Positions 26,091 through 37,822 of a stretch of DNA of 64,000 bases are shown piece by piece. The position numbers were made by a program, and so were the translations under genes. The stretch comes from Serratia symbiotica (lineage in GTDB: Bacteria > Pseudomonadota > Gammaproteobacteria > Enterobacterales > Enterobacteriaceae), in NCBI GenBank assembly GCA_900380265.1, contig LR025083.1, positions 1,178,001-1,242,000 on the forward strand, read 5' to 3'. Below the pieces are notes generated by a model that saw only the letters and a program-made list of their open reading frames with translations, did no database searches and was not told the DNA's origin. Position 1 is the stretch's first letter. Every line of letters starts with the position of its first letter.

Positions 26091-28688
26091 TTACTTTTTT
26101 ACTTCTACCCATTTCCCGTCCAGATAGAAGGCAGCCCATCCCGTCGCTTTACCATCTTTCTCTGAAGTAACATATTGCTGTTTAGTCTTACGGCTAAAAC
26201 GTACTAGTGTTTTATTACCTGCACTATCTGTCATTGGTGCATCCGTCAGATAACGGAGTTTCTCTGTTAGGGAATCCTTAAAGCGAACCAGCTCTTCTAC
26301 TAGCGGTGCTCGGGTTTCCCGTGATTTAGGGAAGGTATTAGCTGCCAGAAATATGCCAGCTTCCCCTTCTCGCAGGACAAAGTACGCGTCAGATTTCTCG
26401 CACAGTAGTTGCGGGAACGGAACGGGAGGCTCCTTAGGTGGAGCAACTTCGCCGTTACGAAGGATCTTACGGGTGTTTTTGCAGTTATCATTAGTGCAAT
26501 CCATGTACTTACCAAAACGCCCTATTTTTAGGTGCATTTTAGAGCCACACCTCTCACATTCAACCACCAGGTCATCAAAACCTTTTATGTGGAATTCTCC
26601 CTCTTCGACCTCATAACCATCACACGATGGGTTATTACCACAGATATATAGCTTGCGTTGATTGTCAATTAGGTAGCTATCCATCGCTGTACCGCATTTC
26701 AGGCAACGACTACGGGCACGTAGAGCGTTGGTTTCTGCTTCATCCCCTGCAAGAATATTGAATACTTCTCTTTCTGGTACTAAATTTATGGTGGTTGTAC
26801 AACGTTCTTTCAGTGGTAACGTATAACCAGAACAACCGAGGAAGACCCCGGTAGTGGCGATTCGGATACCCATCATACCACCACACGTTGGGCAGTTAAT
26901 ATTGCTCATAACCATTTGGTTCGGGCGCATTCCACCTTCTTCTGGTACTTTCTCTGCTTTTTCTAACTGTTTCCTGAAATCGGTAAAAAAATCATCGAGC
27001 ATCACTTTCCAGTCAGCGTGGTTATTTGCAACTTGATCTAACCCGCATTCCATGCGGGCGGTGAAATCGTAATTCATTAAGCCACAGAAACTCTCTCCTA
27101 AACGATTAGTCACAATTTCGCCCATTTTCTCCGCATAAAACCGTCGGCTTTCCATCCGTACGTAGCCACGATCCTGAATGGTTGAGATGATCGATGCGTA
27201 GGTCGACGGACGACCAATGCCTCGTTTTTCCAGTTCTTTAACCAACGAGGCTTCGCTGTAACGTGCTGGCGGTTTGGTAAAGTGTTGGCTTGAGGTTAAT
27301 TTTTGCAGATTTAATTCGCACCCAACTTTTAGAAAAGGAAGTGTATCTTCTTCATCGCTAGTTCGGATGACAGGGATTACCTTAGTCCAACCATCGAAGT
27401 ATAATGTGCGACATTTAGCGAGTAGTTGGTAATTCCCGGCCTTAACCGACAAGGTAGTGGATCTATATTCCGCCGCTGTCATCTGACAGGCGACAAATTG
27501 ACACCAGATTAAATCATAGAGCTTCTGCGCGTCTGGTTCTATACCTTTCAACTGCTCTGTAATGGCATAAACGTCCGACGGTCGAATGGCTTCGTGTGCT
27601 TCCTGTGAATATTCATTGATACTGTACTGATTTGGCTCGTTTGGTATGTATTTGCTGCCAAAGTTATCGCTGATGTAGCGTCGTACCATCGTTAGTGCAT
27701 CCTGACTCAGGTTAGTGGAATCAGTTCGCATATAGGTGATATAGCCACTTTCATACAACCGCTGAGCTAACATCATAGTTTTCTTAACACTAAACCCCAA
27801 ACGAGGGCTAGCAGCTTGCTGTAAGGTGGAAGTAATAAAAGGTGCCCCCGGCTTGCTTGTGATGGGTTTGTCTTCACGTGTCAATACGGTATATCGAGCT
27901 TTCTCCAGCAGCTTTATGGCGACTTGAATTTCCTGGGTATTAACAGGCTTGAAGCCTTTATCATCAGCATATCTTACTGCCATCTGTACCTCAGTGTTAT
28001 CCGCCGACACCAGATTAGCATTAAGTTTCCAGTATTCTTGGGGTACGAAAGCCTTAATGGTGCGCTCACGTTCAACCACTAACCGCACAGCCACCGACTG
28101 GACCCGCCCGGCAGACAGGCCGCGAGCGATTTTCCTCCACAAAAGCGGAGAGACCATGTAGCCTACCACGCGATCCATAAACCGACGCGCCTGCTGGGCA
28201 TTGACGCGGTCAATGTTCAATGTGACTGGCTGCTTGAATGCTAGTTGGATCGCATTTTTTGTTATTTCGTTAAACACGACACGGCTAAACCGTTTTTCGT
28301 CTCCACCGATAACTTCCCGCAAGTGCCAAGCAATGGCTTCCCCTTCACGATCAAGGTCGGTGGCGAGATAAATATGCTCGGCTTTTTCGGCTAACGATTT
28401 TAACTCAGCCACCATTTTTTCTTTGCCAGGGAGGATTTCATAATGCGCTTCCCAACTGTGGTAAGGATCGACTCCCATCCGATGAATCAGCGCTGTCTTC
28501 TCATCTTTCTTCACTTTCTTGTTAGCTTGATCTAGGGCAGGATTACAACTTGGTTTAGTTACTGACCCACTGGTTGGCAAATCACGGATATGACCAACGC
28601 TAGATTTAACTATATAGCCACTGCCTAAATGTTTATTAATAGTTTTAGCTTTTGCCGGAGACTCAACTATTACAAGAGCTTTATCCAT
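26091..28688 (-). CDS. topA: DNA topoisomerase I (omega protein)
   Basis: TopA is the type IA topoisomerase that relaxes negative supercoils behind RNA polymerase. It has 865 residues, the same as E. coli. The N-terminal Toprim domain starts [15 protein letters not shown] (catalytic E9) and contains the metal site D-x-D-x-E in [13 protein letters not shown]. The active-site tyrosine is in [13 protein letters not shown], near residue 319. Three C4 zinc ribbons follow: CPTCGG...[18 protein letters not shown]...CGNNPSC and CERCGS...CTNDNC. A C-terminal zinc-ribbon-like region ends the protein. Nothing looks damaged. The gene is monocistronic here, because cysB is 1.2 kb downstream and sohB, upstream, is a pseudogene. 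Confidence 0.98.
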   Translation of the reverse strand: MDKALVIVESPAKAKTINKHLGSGYIVKSSVGHIRDLPTSGSVTKPSCNPALDQANKKVKKDEKTALIHRMGVDPYHSWEAHYEILPGKEKMVAELKSLAEKAEHIYLATDLDREGEAIAWHLREVIGGDEKRFSRVVFNEITKNAIQLAFKQPVTLNIDRVNAQQARRFMDRVVGYMVSPLLWRKIARGLSAGRVQSVAVRLVVERERTIKAFVPQEYWKLNANLVSADNTEVQMAVRYADDKGFKPVNTQEIQVAIKLLEKARYTVLTREDKPITSKPGAPFITSTLQQAASPRLGFSVKKTMMLAQRLYESGYITYMRTDSTNLSQDALTMVRRYISDNFGSKYIPNEPNQYSINEYSQEAHEAIRPSDVYAITEQLKGIEPDAQKLYDLIWCQFVACQMTAAEYRSTTLSVKAGNYQLLAKCRTLYFDGWTKVIPVIRTSDEEDTLPFLKVGCELNLQKLTSSQHFTKPPARYSEASLVKELEKRGIGRPSTYASIISTIQDRGYVRMESRRFYAEKMGEIVTNRLGESFCGLMNYDFTARMECGLDQVANNHADWKVMLDDFFTDFRKQLEKAEKVPEEGGMRPNQMVMSNINCPTCGGMMGIRIATTGVFLGCSGYTLPLKERCTTTINLVPEREVFNILAGDEAETNALRARSRCLKCGTAMDSYLIDNQRKLYICGNNPSCDGYEVEEGEFHIKGFDDLVVECERCGSKMHLKIGRFGKYMDCTNDNCKNTRKILRNGEVAPPKEPPVPFPQLLCEKSDAYFVLREGEAGIFLAANTFPKSRETRAPLVEELVRFKDSLTEKLRYLTDAPMTDSAGNKTLVRFSRKTKQQYVTSEKDGKATGWAAFYLDGKWVEVKK

Positions 28689-29437
28689 ATTTACCTTTAC
28701 CTGAGCTTATAATAGCTAACTAGAAGTTAGGTTTTTATCTCGCTATACGATAGCAATCGTATCTCTTTTATATTCCGCAATAAGGGAAGAGATGTAGTGT
28801 ATTTTGTGTTTTTTGTATTCAATTCCATCATTATATAAATAAACCATTCCACCTAATCCCTCAAATCACACACTGTACCTGATAAAAAACATCATGCAAC
28901 TTAATCAGCATGTCATTAAGTAATTCGCCAATTACTTACTAACTTTGGATATCTAAGCGATATAGACGTGGTAGATGTAGAAATAAATACAAGATGGTTC
29001 GAGCATAAAATGAATCGATAAAATTCAGCTTTAGATCGCAATTGTAATAAATAAATGCGAACTAATTCCATATGTTTTTGAAACCAAAGTCATTTCACCA
29101 TAATGATTACTTGTATTCCAGAACAAACCAAGAGTTTAGCACAAACAGCACATTAATTGATTTAGAAAGAATTTTAGACTTAGCCTCATTGCTTAAGAAA
29201 AGCCACTAAAGTATTTATACCAAATCTCATAACGTGCTATTTTCTATCTTGTATTCTGGTAATTTTCACCATCATTAAATCTTAATATACGTAAAGGGTG
29301 TGCTCGTGCTCTGTATCCAACACAATATACGGTTACCAAATAGACTCATAATTTATTTAAACATTAGTCCCGCGCCTTGTCTCTGCAATAAATAGGTTAC
29401 ATCGCTTGATGGAATTTAATAATTAACGTTAAAAGCG
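28689..29437. other. gene-free stretch upstream of topA
   Basis: The topA promoter region (several promoters are known in E. coli) must lie in the first 200 bases, but I could not define single sites. yciN, expected on the plus strand between sohB and topA, is not recognisable. The DNA is AT-rich, with no open frame of note. Confidence 0.45.
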
Positions 29438-30447
29438 TTATTTATCCCTACCTTGACGCCAGCGCAGTAATAAACGATCTACGCGGTCGGTGATGCTAGT
29501 AGCGAAGCAGTCTACTAGGCGGTTACGGCACGTATAGAATACTGAGATCATTTTGTCGCTATCAATCTGTGCACCAGGAGATCATCGCTGATGCCGATTG
29601 CATCGATCAATCCTTTTCTTTTTTCTGATGCTCGACTAGTGTTTACCAGTGGCAACGCTGCAGATATCCCATGAAGGACGCTGCTTGTAGACGCACTCTT
29701 TAAAAATTTCATGTTTTTTCTTCACTTCTGATCGGAACTTTTTGCGGCCCTGTTCTGTGTTTTCATTAAATAGCGTGAGCGTTCGTTTCAATTGCCCAGT
29801 TGTATAAAGCTCAACGCCGATATTTTTTCAAAAGGCGGTGGCAGTTTGGGATTTGGGCTACCACTTTGATTGAACCGATAATGGAAAGGGAGCAGCTACG
29901 ATACGATCAGTAGCACAAACCATCATATAGCCGACACTAACCGCCATCTTATCAATCGACATCGTAAGGTGCACCTCTCTTACCTAAGAGTTCCAACTGC
30001 GAATCTGCTAGGGCATAACTGTGAACCAACCAGCGTTTTCCAGCCTTAGTACAACTTCATCTTGAGTAGAGGCTACCGCCAGTGAAAGCGAGATCTTTCA
30101 CACAGCACAGCTACCTCACGAGCATCTATTCCACCTTAAAAATTTAGCACATACAGGCAAGGTTTTCTCATCTCAGTAAAACCCAGATCTGGCGTTTCTA
30201 TTTCAACTTGTTCTCGGCTTTAACCTGTTTCTTCAATTCTTTTTTTTCCGTATTTTCTGACTCACTCATATTCGCCAACCCATGGCGTCCTGCATTTTAC
30301 AATATTGATCTCCTAGAGCAGCTAGTTGCAGCTCTCCTTTTTTATGACAGTGATTTAAGCGGGATACTAGCAATGCTGGGATGCTAATGGTAACGGCTAT
30401 CGGCGATATCCAGCCAAGAACGGTGCATAGAAAGATATACAGTCCAC
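29438..30447 (-). pseudogene. sohB: sohB pseudogene (inner-membrane protease)
   Basis: Minus-strand translations give, in order, VDCISFYAPFLAG at the start (a GTG in place of ATG) and KKGELQLAALGDQYCKMQDAM (SohB K-GEL-L--L-DQY--MQ). KNIGVELYTTGQLKRTLTLF follows (SohB KDIDIELHTAGQYKRTLTLF). The end is DRVDRLLLRWRQGRDK then stop (SohB SADRLLLRWWQRG-K). Between these blocks the frame is broken by stops and shifts. The 1010-bp length is close to the intact gene (about 1050 bp). SohB is a signal-peptide-peptidase-A-like membrane protease. The gene is flanked by topA and the yciK remnant exactly as in E. coli. Confidence 0.92.
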
Positions 30448-30721
30448 AGATCCCTTTTATTTAGAGGTATTTAGTATGATCGAGGTGGTTTTAGCTATTT
30501 GCGGTGTTTGCTGTCACGTCTACAGCAATTTTATTATTCATAGTACGCATGTTTCCTAACTTCATGCAAATTACCTAAAATAAATTTATTCCAGTCTATG
30601 ATAAAAAAATGTCTTACTTATTAAAAGGCTAGAAATAAGATGCATTAGTTATTAACCGAATATCAATTCAAAATGTACCCATTTTTAAGAAAATGCGATA
30701 GCCAGAAGGACTAGGCCGACT

Positions 30722-31460
30722 ATGTATTAAAGCCCAAGATAGGATCTACTACAAACCGTATTATTTTGGTCACCTGGGCTAGCGCTGGTATAGACAGTGA
30801 AGCGGAACTGACTATACCCGATTTGGGCTCAGGTAGTGCTATTGGGACGTACTGAGAAAAAAATTACAAGTTATTCGGGCTCAGATTGCTGCAATAGGCA
30901 GGCTACTAGGCTCATATCGTAACACTCGATTTGTTAAATCCTATACTAACACAATGCCAAGAGATAGCAGACGATCTAGCAGGGAAGATCCCACGGTCGG
31001 ATAGTATTTTACACAATGCTAGGGTATTGAGAGATCTTGCGCCGAAGATTGATCTCTTGATGGCCATGTAGCAGGAAATCATGCGCATCAACGTTAACGC
31101 TACCCTAATACTAACATAGGCTTTACTTCTACTGGTTTTGCGATCGGAACCCGGGTCGCTGCTATTCACTACCTTTAACATGGCGTACTGGCCGTACCAA
31201 CTGGGGGCTGATCTGGCGTCAAAATTCGCGACTCAAGGTGTCATGCAAGTCCTAGCTGACGAGTAGAAGAATTCTAACCTGCAGGCAAACTGCATTAATC
31301 CAGGAGCAAGTCGTAGTAAAATGCATGTTACCGCTGCCCGCTCGAAGACAGCGAAACCCTGAAACCCCTCGATATCATGCCAGTGTACCTTTATCTGATA
31401 GGGGATGACAGTCGTTTGAAAACCAGCATTACTTTTGATTCCAAACAGCATGCAAACTAG
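30722..31460 (+). pseudogene. yciK: yciK pseudogene (short-chain dehydrogenase)
   Basis: Plus-strand blocks match YciK through its length. RIILVTWASAGID matches the Rossmann RIILVTGASDGIG, and LHNARVLRDLAPKIDLLM matches LHNAGLLGD. EIMRINVNATLILT matches DVMQVNVNATFMLT, and ASKFATQGVMQVLADE matches ASKFATEGMMQVLADE. NCINPGASRSKMH matches NCINPGGTRTAMR, and LDIMPVYLYLIGDDSRLKTS matches ADIMPLYLWLMGDDSRRKT. At least five stops or shifts break the frame. The YAASK catalytic tyrosine segment has become ADLASK. The 739-bp length compares with about 759 bp for the intact gene. An 89-codon frame on the opposite strand (30912-31181) is only its shadow. btuR, which normally follows, is absent: only about 170 bases separate the end from rluB. 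Confidence 0.93.
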
Positions 31461-31634
31461 AAGTAATTCTGCGATACTTGGGCTATAGTTTAGGTGGAGA
31501 ATATCATAAAAAGGTTATCGTTGACTGGCGATGTCAACATGGTAATATAATTACTTAAACTTGACGAGATTTTCTTTGTCCGACAGATTTACTACTGCGC
31601 GCAGTATGATAACTACTGCTATCGATCACCTAGC

Positions 31635-32465
31635 CTACTTATTGTTTTTAACAGCTGGACGAATGAAATGCGTCTGAATAGGTCGGCATGTACGCGACAC
31701 CGACATCTTACTAACCTGTTCCTGCTTTAGGCCAACCAGGCTACGGAGATAGTTGATCGCGTTCAAATTTAGCTCAGTCCAACCCCCATGAGGTAGGCCT
31801 TTTGGTAATATAATATTGCCGTAGGCTATGCGGATCAGTCGGCTAACCTGTATGCCAACTGCAGCCCATAAGCGTCGTACTTCACGGTTGCGCCCTTCAG
31901 AAAGGGTGACTTTATACCAGTGATTCAAGCCCTTAGCCCCTTTAAATGTGATAGTCCGGAAGGCAGCTAGACCATCCTCTAGCTGTACGCCACTCTTCAA
32001 CTTCTTCACGGTATTAGCATCGGGCTGACCAAATACGCGCACTGCGTATGTGCGTTCAACTTCTCGCCTCGGGTGCATAAGATGGTGAGCCAACTCACCA
32101 TCTGTGGTGAACAATAACAGACCGGAGGTATTGATATCTAGGCGGCCTACCCCCACCCATCTGGCACCACGTAGTTTAGGTAGGCGGGTGAACACTGTTG
32201 GACGCCCTTTGGGATCGGTGGTTGTGCAAAGTTCACCTGCTGGTTTGTAATAGAGCAATACACGGCAAATCGCCTCTGCAGAGTGTTTGACCAAGAGATT
32301 ATGACCTTTTACACGAATGGTAATCTCGGAGCTTACCTCAACGCGATCACCCAATTTAGCTATCTTGCCATTGACACTTACGCACCTAGCATCAATCATG
32401 GCTTCAATTTTACGACGTGAACCATGACCTGCACGCGCTAAAACTTTCTGTAATTTCTCGCTCAT
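31635..32465 (-). CDS. rluB: 23S rRNA pseudouridine(2605) synthase RluB
   Basis: RluB makes pseudouridine 2605 in helix 93 of 23S rRNA. Starting at 32465 gives 276 residues beginning MSEKLQKVLARAGHGSRRKI, the family's N-terminus. An in-frame ATG at 32495 would add ten residues, but it lies inside a hairpin and has no match. The N-terminal S4 RNA-binding domain spans about residues 1-60. The pseudouridine synthase domain has the catalytic D110 in GRLDINTSGLLLFTTDG, and the RNREVRRLW motif is present. The C-terminal tail is shorter and less basic than in E. coli (291 residues), which is common in the family. Two adjacent hairpins lie in the leader. The neighbours yciK and trp are pseudogenes, so this gene now stands alone. 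Confidence 0.96.
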   Translation of the reverse strand: MSEKLQKVLARAGHGSRRKIEAMIDARCVSVNGKIAKLGDRVEVSSEITIRVKGHNLLVKHSAEAICRVLLYYKPAGELCTTTDPKGRPTVFTRLPKLRGARWVGVGRLDINTSGLLLFTTDGELAHHLMHPRREVERTYAVRVFGQPDANTVKKLKSGVQLEDGLAAFRTITFKGAKGLNHWYKVTLSEGRNREVRRLWAAVGIQVSRLIRIAYGNIILPKGLPHGGWTELNLNAINYLRSLVGLKQEQVSKMSVSRTCRPIQTHFIRPAVKNNK

Positions 32466-32486
32466 TGAAGAATCTCTAGTTTCGCC

Positions 32487-32530
32487 TATAGGCATCGCCT
32501 ATATATGAGTGCGCCACTGGCGACGCACTC
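32487..32530 (-). promoter_or_regulatory. tandem hairpins in the rluB leader
   Basis: On the rluB strand, GAGTGCG/CGCACTC with an inner CC/GG pairing (32530-32507) is followed four bases later by TATAGGC/GCCTATA (32503-32487, loop of three). They sit 22-65 bases before the rluB start, within the region that should be the 5' untranslated leader. They could modulate rluB or be relics of the lost yciO/trpH junction. Confidence 0.4.
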
Positions 32531-33708
32531 CCATTTCTATAATCGGATGATTTATAAATTTATTAGAATTGCCTACACGGTTTAAATTGCCCATATAGTA
32601 ATCACTGATCTCAGAGCCAAGAACCATATAAATTTGGACGTGTTCCAGTAAAACTAGTACGCGAAAACTAGCTCAAGATAATAAATCCATTGAAACAACG
32701 AGTATTTATCTTTATACCACTCATTCTGCAAGTTACTTATGTGGTAACTCTTATCGCAGCCTCTGCCATTTAGCGGTAACGGAGGCTGCGTATTGAACAT
32801 CTCAATTACTGTGTTCCACTGGACCGCAACGCCGCGCATATTGTAGGGCTTATAACACACTACCGATTTGGCTGTTAGCTAAATAAAATTTGCATGCGTC
32901 ATTACTTTAATCAGCACTATATATGAGTAATGCAATAAAGCTTCTTTTAGCTAAAAGCAATAGATCACAATCTCTTCCCGTACCACTTCAGGAATTATGT
33001 GAGTTAGGGTAATCACTGTGGTTGCCTAATTGAACTAGGAAGCTGTCTTAAACTATTAGATACCACCTTACTCAGATGCTTACCAATTTCTTACGGATGT
33101 CACTCAGCAAATAGTGATTTGTCAATATCAGCGTTTGAGACATCATAGTCTTATTTCTCAGAGACAAGAGTGACAACGCAATCGAGCCGAGGATAAAACG
33201 GACCCAATATTTTGCTGTTCATTTATTAGCCGTCGTTCTTCAATTGCTATTCCTATAAGCATCAAGGGCGGTTTCGACAGGCATGTTATTTTGATTAGGC
33301 GACAATTCGATGTCGTTGAGACAGACATAGGACAAGATAGAGAAAAGTTCTGATACATTATAATAATCTTGTAGTTGCTACTAACCTAATATAGATAGCA
33401 CATGAGTTCTATCGCTCTATATCTTCGATTATGCAGTTTGGATATACCTAGAGTAGGCCGTATGGTGAGTACCTTTTTTTTACATCAAACACCACCGACT
33501 GATTGATTGACAGGTTCGAGGTGATCTAGGTGAATCTCACCATTTACCTCATGACTTACTCTTAGGTAATAGATTTAGGAGTTGACAGCTTTAACACATA
33601 CTAGTTAAATAATCTGTTTATGCCAGTTTGACACCACCCAGCTCTCATAGCTTACGACTTACCTCAACCAATAACACAGGATCACTAATATTAAAACATT
33701 AATATTCG

Positions 33709-33733
33709 ACTAACTGATAATAGTTGGTTTTTA
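33709..33733 (+). terminator. possible relic terminator or attenuator hairpin
   Basis: ACTAACT (33709-33715) pairs with AGTTGGT (33722-33728, one wobble) and is followed by a run of T. It lies upstream of where trpE would begin, but no leader peptide can be seen, so calling it the trp attenuator would be speculation. Confidence 0.35.
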
Positions 33734-34287
33734 TTTAAAACCTACGATGTTAATGTGGTGCTTTCTAAAATTGTGCCTTTTCCGTCGTATCACCCACTGT
33801 GCACAGTAATGCACCAAAAAGTGTTTTAGCCACTTAGCTTTCAGCCTATAGTGGCTTTGGCGCGTCATCACTAGCTACTAGTGGGAGTGATGAATCATAT
33901 CAATTATTTATTTTATGTTAGAGCGTTATTGCGCAACATAGTCACTTTTCTTTATCAAGTAACTTCTTATATAACTTCGCCTATTGTCCAGCTAGCCCGA
34001 TTAGCAGAAAATAAAGAGAAAATGACATTAGTCATCACTTTGATATTACTCAATTATTTGACAAACCATAACCATCGTGCTGCCACTCTTGCGATATCCG
34101 TAAGACGATCCTTTACCTGTAGGCCCGTCGACCGGTTTGTTTAACCAAAAATCTAATAATGAGCGTAGACGGGGTCTTGATACACCATCCGCCAGTATGG
34201 ATCTCGCAATTTTTCTATAGTGTTGATATTTTACTCAATTAACAATCGTTGCCATAACCTTATCTCGGCGACAAATAAAGCATGAGC

Positions 34288-34307
34288 TAACACCAGCACT
34301 GGTGTTA
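34288..34307. repeat. perfect 9-bp palindrome with 2-base centre
   Basis: TAACACCAG, CA, CTGGTGTTA: a 20-base near-perfect dyad in gene-free DNA. Its shape is like a repressor operator, but it does not match the TrpR operator consensus. Confidence 0.6.
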
Positions 34308-36779
34308 TAGTCGGTGATTATAAATAGGCTGAGTGTCATTTATTGCCCTCTTAACCAATGCCCGTATTAGCTAGAAATTAGAGTCGGTAGTATACCTGCT
34401 AAGATCATACATATAGGGTACAGGTGAAAGGCTGGGCTTGCTGTTTATAAAAGATAATATCCGTAATGGTTTGTTTGGGTATGATACCAGCTATCATCAG
34501 ATATATGGGCATCTGTGCCGCACACTAATCTGTGTAATTATGTTAATTAACCGAATAAAAGTTATGCAGAAGAAAGTTAACTCTAACCTTAGAGAGTACG
34601 TAAATGATGAAGTCAATGCATTTTTCTTTTTTCTCGGTCCCATGCTTCTCTTTATGGGTAGTTTATCGCCCACCGCGATCATCTTTTAATTCAGATTTTG
34701 AAGGCCAACGCTGATTAGCGTATCGTATAGGAAGGAATTGAATTGGAAGAACTAATGATTAACAGAAACGACACGGCAACATTATTTAATGTGCGAGCCA
34801 GATACGAAGTAATTTATCTCTATTTGTGAAAGCTGCTCAAGCAACTAGTAGGAAGAAGCTAGAAAGTTTCCTAGTCATCAATACCACCTGCATATAACTG
34901 CTTAGGGAGTACCTGGCCATACAAACTCTTGGTGGCAACCGTACTTTCTTTCCGTTTCTGAAGACATCTTGTGAGTGAAGTTAAATTGAATGTTGCCCAA
35001 CAGACACGGATTGAGCTCCCCGTAGATCAATATAGTCTAGACATGAACATATCTGCATTTCTCAATATTTGGTGGTTCACGCCTCCCTGATTTCTGCCTC
35101 TCCCATAAGGGAGAACGTGGACCGTCATCTTGGTTATGATATCCATACATCTACTTACCGCTTTTGAAGATGTGCTAGAGCGTCGTTAGGACAACAGTTG
35201 TCCGGGTTTTGATGGTACCCACTAAAGTTGCTAGTTTGAATTAACACTACACATCTTCCCAAAAAGTTATCATCTTCTTTGGAAGGCGTATAGTGTATGA
35301 GAAGCGAATTTTTTGAAATCACCCTGACATATTTTAACCATAATGAAAACGTGAACTGTCGCTAATTCTGAGTCGGCGGCTCACTAATACGCGGATCAGC
35401 CACAAAAAGAGATGAACAACAAACCCCTTTAGTCAGGGGTTCCAGGAACCATTTTATTAATTCGCAAAATTTTCAGGTAGCACAATCTCACCGCGTTTTC
35501 TTACTTACCCGACAATGCCGATAACTTATAAAGTGCTGATGATTAACAATCCTAGCCACCTATCTATAAGATCATGCATGCACTCCACATAGCCTTACAT
35601 CGCTTAGCACCCTGAAAGAGTGTTAATACCCGCTAGTTTTACATTTACGCAATCGTTGGAATATGTCAATGTAGACACTGGGGGTTACCGAAGCATTAGG
35701 TTCGAATCTCTAAATAGTCGCATTTAGGTGATAATACGCACCGATGATCAGGAATCAGGCTAACGTTTAACGTTTATCGATCTAGCGCTAATAGCCTCTG
35801 AGTCGCGTCTGACAAGTGTTTAGTCCTTCTTTTGTTAGATCTGAACAAGTTCATCGCCATTTTCCCATTATGCAGCTGATATCACACCTTATCGACCGGC
35901 TGCGCACTTGACTAAGACGCTACAAGCGTCTCAAACTGGCATGATTATTGCAGTAGCTTGAGTAGCTCCAAGCAAATGCGTACGATTCTACTAATCTACT
36001 CATGAGCATGTTAAAGCCATGACAGCGAGGTCGTCATGGCAAGCTGTGTATCCCGCCTGTGCCTGGATCTTTTTATTGTTATTTGTTCTTCTTTATGCTG
36101 AATATGGTATCGCTATGGTGGGAAATAGATGGCCTATTATTGCTTTTTCTTCTTTAAGTAAAAGTCGTTCAACTTCCTAATAAGACCATGCAAACTACAT
36201 GGTATCACCTTACATCTTATCCATGTAGGGTGTTCTAATTGCGATCTGTGATTCTGCGAGCGTTGATTCCGTTATTTGCAACCCGACCCACAAATCACGT
36301 GCTAAACCTACCAGCTAGTTATTTACTCCAATTATATTACTAGGGAGTTAACTATCCAGCGTATGTAAAAGATGGAACACTCCTTTTTAATACTCTCGCC
36401 AGCCAGGCGCGCTTACTGGCTCTTGCTGAACGAAGCATGACTAAAATGAGTGGCCGAGTTAACTGTAGCTTATTGTAATCTAAATTGGCAGTTCGTGTTG
36501 TAAGAATCCTACGGAAGCTATTGTGATTAGACAAGCGAACTCTTACAAGAGTAGGCATCGTCGATGAGCCTCAATAATAAAAGTATTGTTGCTTCCATAA
36601 TATTGGTGGGTGTTATAAGGGGCTGGACGGCAGGAATGTTTCGGCCGAATACCGAATCCACAATTGTAGTGCAATGGTGATAATGGTGCGCTAGAAATGG
36701 AAAATCGCATATGTTTTAATGTGTTGGTTTATTGATCAATTTGGCACGACCACAAGTGGTCTTAATTCCGTCTATACAG

Positions 36780-37789
36780 TTAAGATCTGTTGCTGCTTAT
36801 TGATGCAACCCTGCATATACTTGGTATCAACATGCGCCGTGGTAAATAGCGTTAGCTTGGATCAAGTGGCGATCCAGACCACCGCCAAGTCACTAAACTT
36901 AAAGGAGCCGGCATTTTACGCCACTTACTAACCCGAGAATCTTTCAGACTTAAATGATACTTACTAGAAAGTCGTTTAGGCGACAAACTGGGGAACCGTG
37001 ATATGCTAGAGTGGTTATTATAACATAACAGTAAGTTTGTAAATAGCGCAGCGCTAGCTGCTAACATAACAGCTCTATTCCAGTTATTGAGGCATAAAAA
37101 CCTACAGGGAAAATTACGAGCATTACATGTAATTCACAGCGAACTGACTTATATGTTTGTCTCGCACGGGAAACAGAAAGATAAAGCATGCAGGTAACTA
37201 TGTTCAGCAACATTGTTTTTAATAAGCCGCCAACGTTCTTGGCACGTCATCAAATAGGCTCTGGCTACCTTACAACATTAATTATAACGAGAGAACGCAA
37301 CTTGTAGCAGCCGTTAAAAGCATTAGGCTAGCATTCAGGCTGGAATTTGAGAATGCTTCACTTTCTAAAGGTTAATCTTAAAACTTCAATTTTGTAAATC
37401 ACCTCAGATTAGAGGCATTTCTTTCGCCCAGTCACATACTTAGAAAACTACGCGTCTATCAATAAACAGCGCAATCTTCTACTTGATTTCTTCTCATTCC
37501 ATATGCAGCTAAGCGTAAAAGATCAGATACGCGCAAGCGAATGTTAGCAAAGCGATTCATTCTGTCTGAATAACAGCGCTGTCGGCACATCCCATATTTT
37601 AGATTGGTCGCTCTTCTAGAGTAGAAGATTTTAGTAATCTCATAGTGGCTGGTAGGTTAATCGGGGACACTACCCTCGAGGATGCTAAACTCGGTGTAGC
37701 CGGTCTATCATGTAATTCTGGCCTCGAGGCCTAACCTAGAATTAAAGATGCATCACGCTGACTACAGGTTTAAATACTCTTTGCATACC
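36780..37789 (+). pseudogene. trpC: trpC(F) pseudogene (indole-3-glycerol-P synthase/PRA isomerase)
   Basis: The 3' end is clear: AGRLIGDTTLEDAKLGVAGL, then NSGLEA-stop-PRIKDAS and LFAY, aligns with the TrpF end AGGLGADNCVEAAQTGCAGLDFNSAVES-PGIKDARLL...LRAY. Upstream, CCCLLM and SLDQVAIQTTAKSLNLKE resemble the TrpC segments ADACLLM and ELERAIALGAKVVGINNRD; these are weaker. The trpB remnant starts about 35 bases after the end, the normal operon order. The bifunctional enzyme converts phosphoribosylanthranilate to indole-glycerol phosphate; the gene is dead here. The 5' boundary is uncertain. Confidence 0.75.
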
Positions 37790-37822
37790 CTAAATGCGAA
37801 TGTCATTAACAAATAATGAAAG

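Larger units (their letters stand above)
32531..36779. other. gene-free stretch (expected yciO, trpH, trpE/G/D)
   Basis: Synteny predicts yciO and trpH on the minus strand and the first trp genes on the plus strand, because trpC-B-A remnants follow. I could not align any of them with confidence. Frames of 60-87 codons (for example 33881-34144, 34438-34689) have no ribosome binding site or match. Features are a hairpin with T-run at 33709-33733, a 9-bp perfect palindrome at 34288-34307 and AACCCCT/AGGGGTT near 35421-35440. No trp operator or leader peptide with tandem Trp codons is evident. Confidence 0.45.

Noticed and set aside
30912..31181. 89-codon minus-strand open frame
   Set aside because: It is antisense to the yciK pseudogene, whose blocks are clear on the plus strand.
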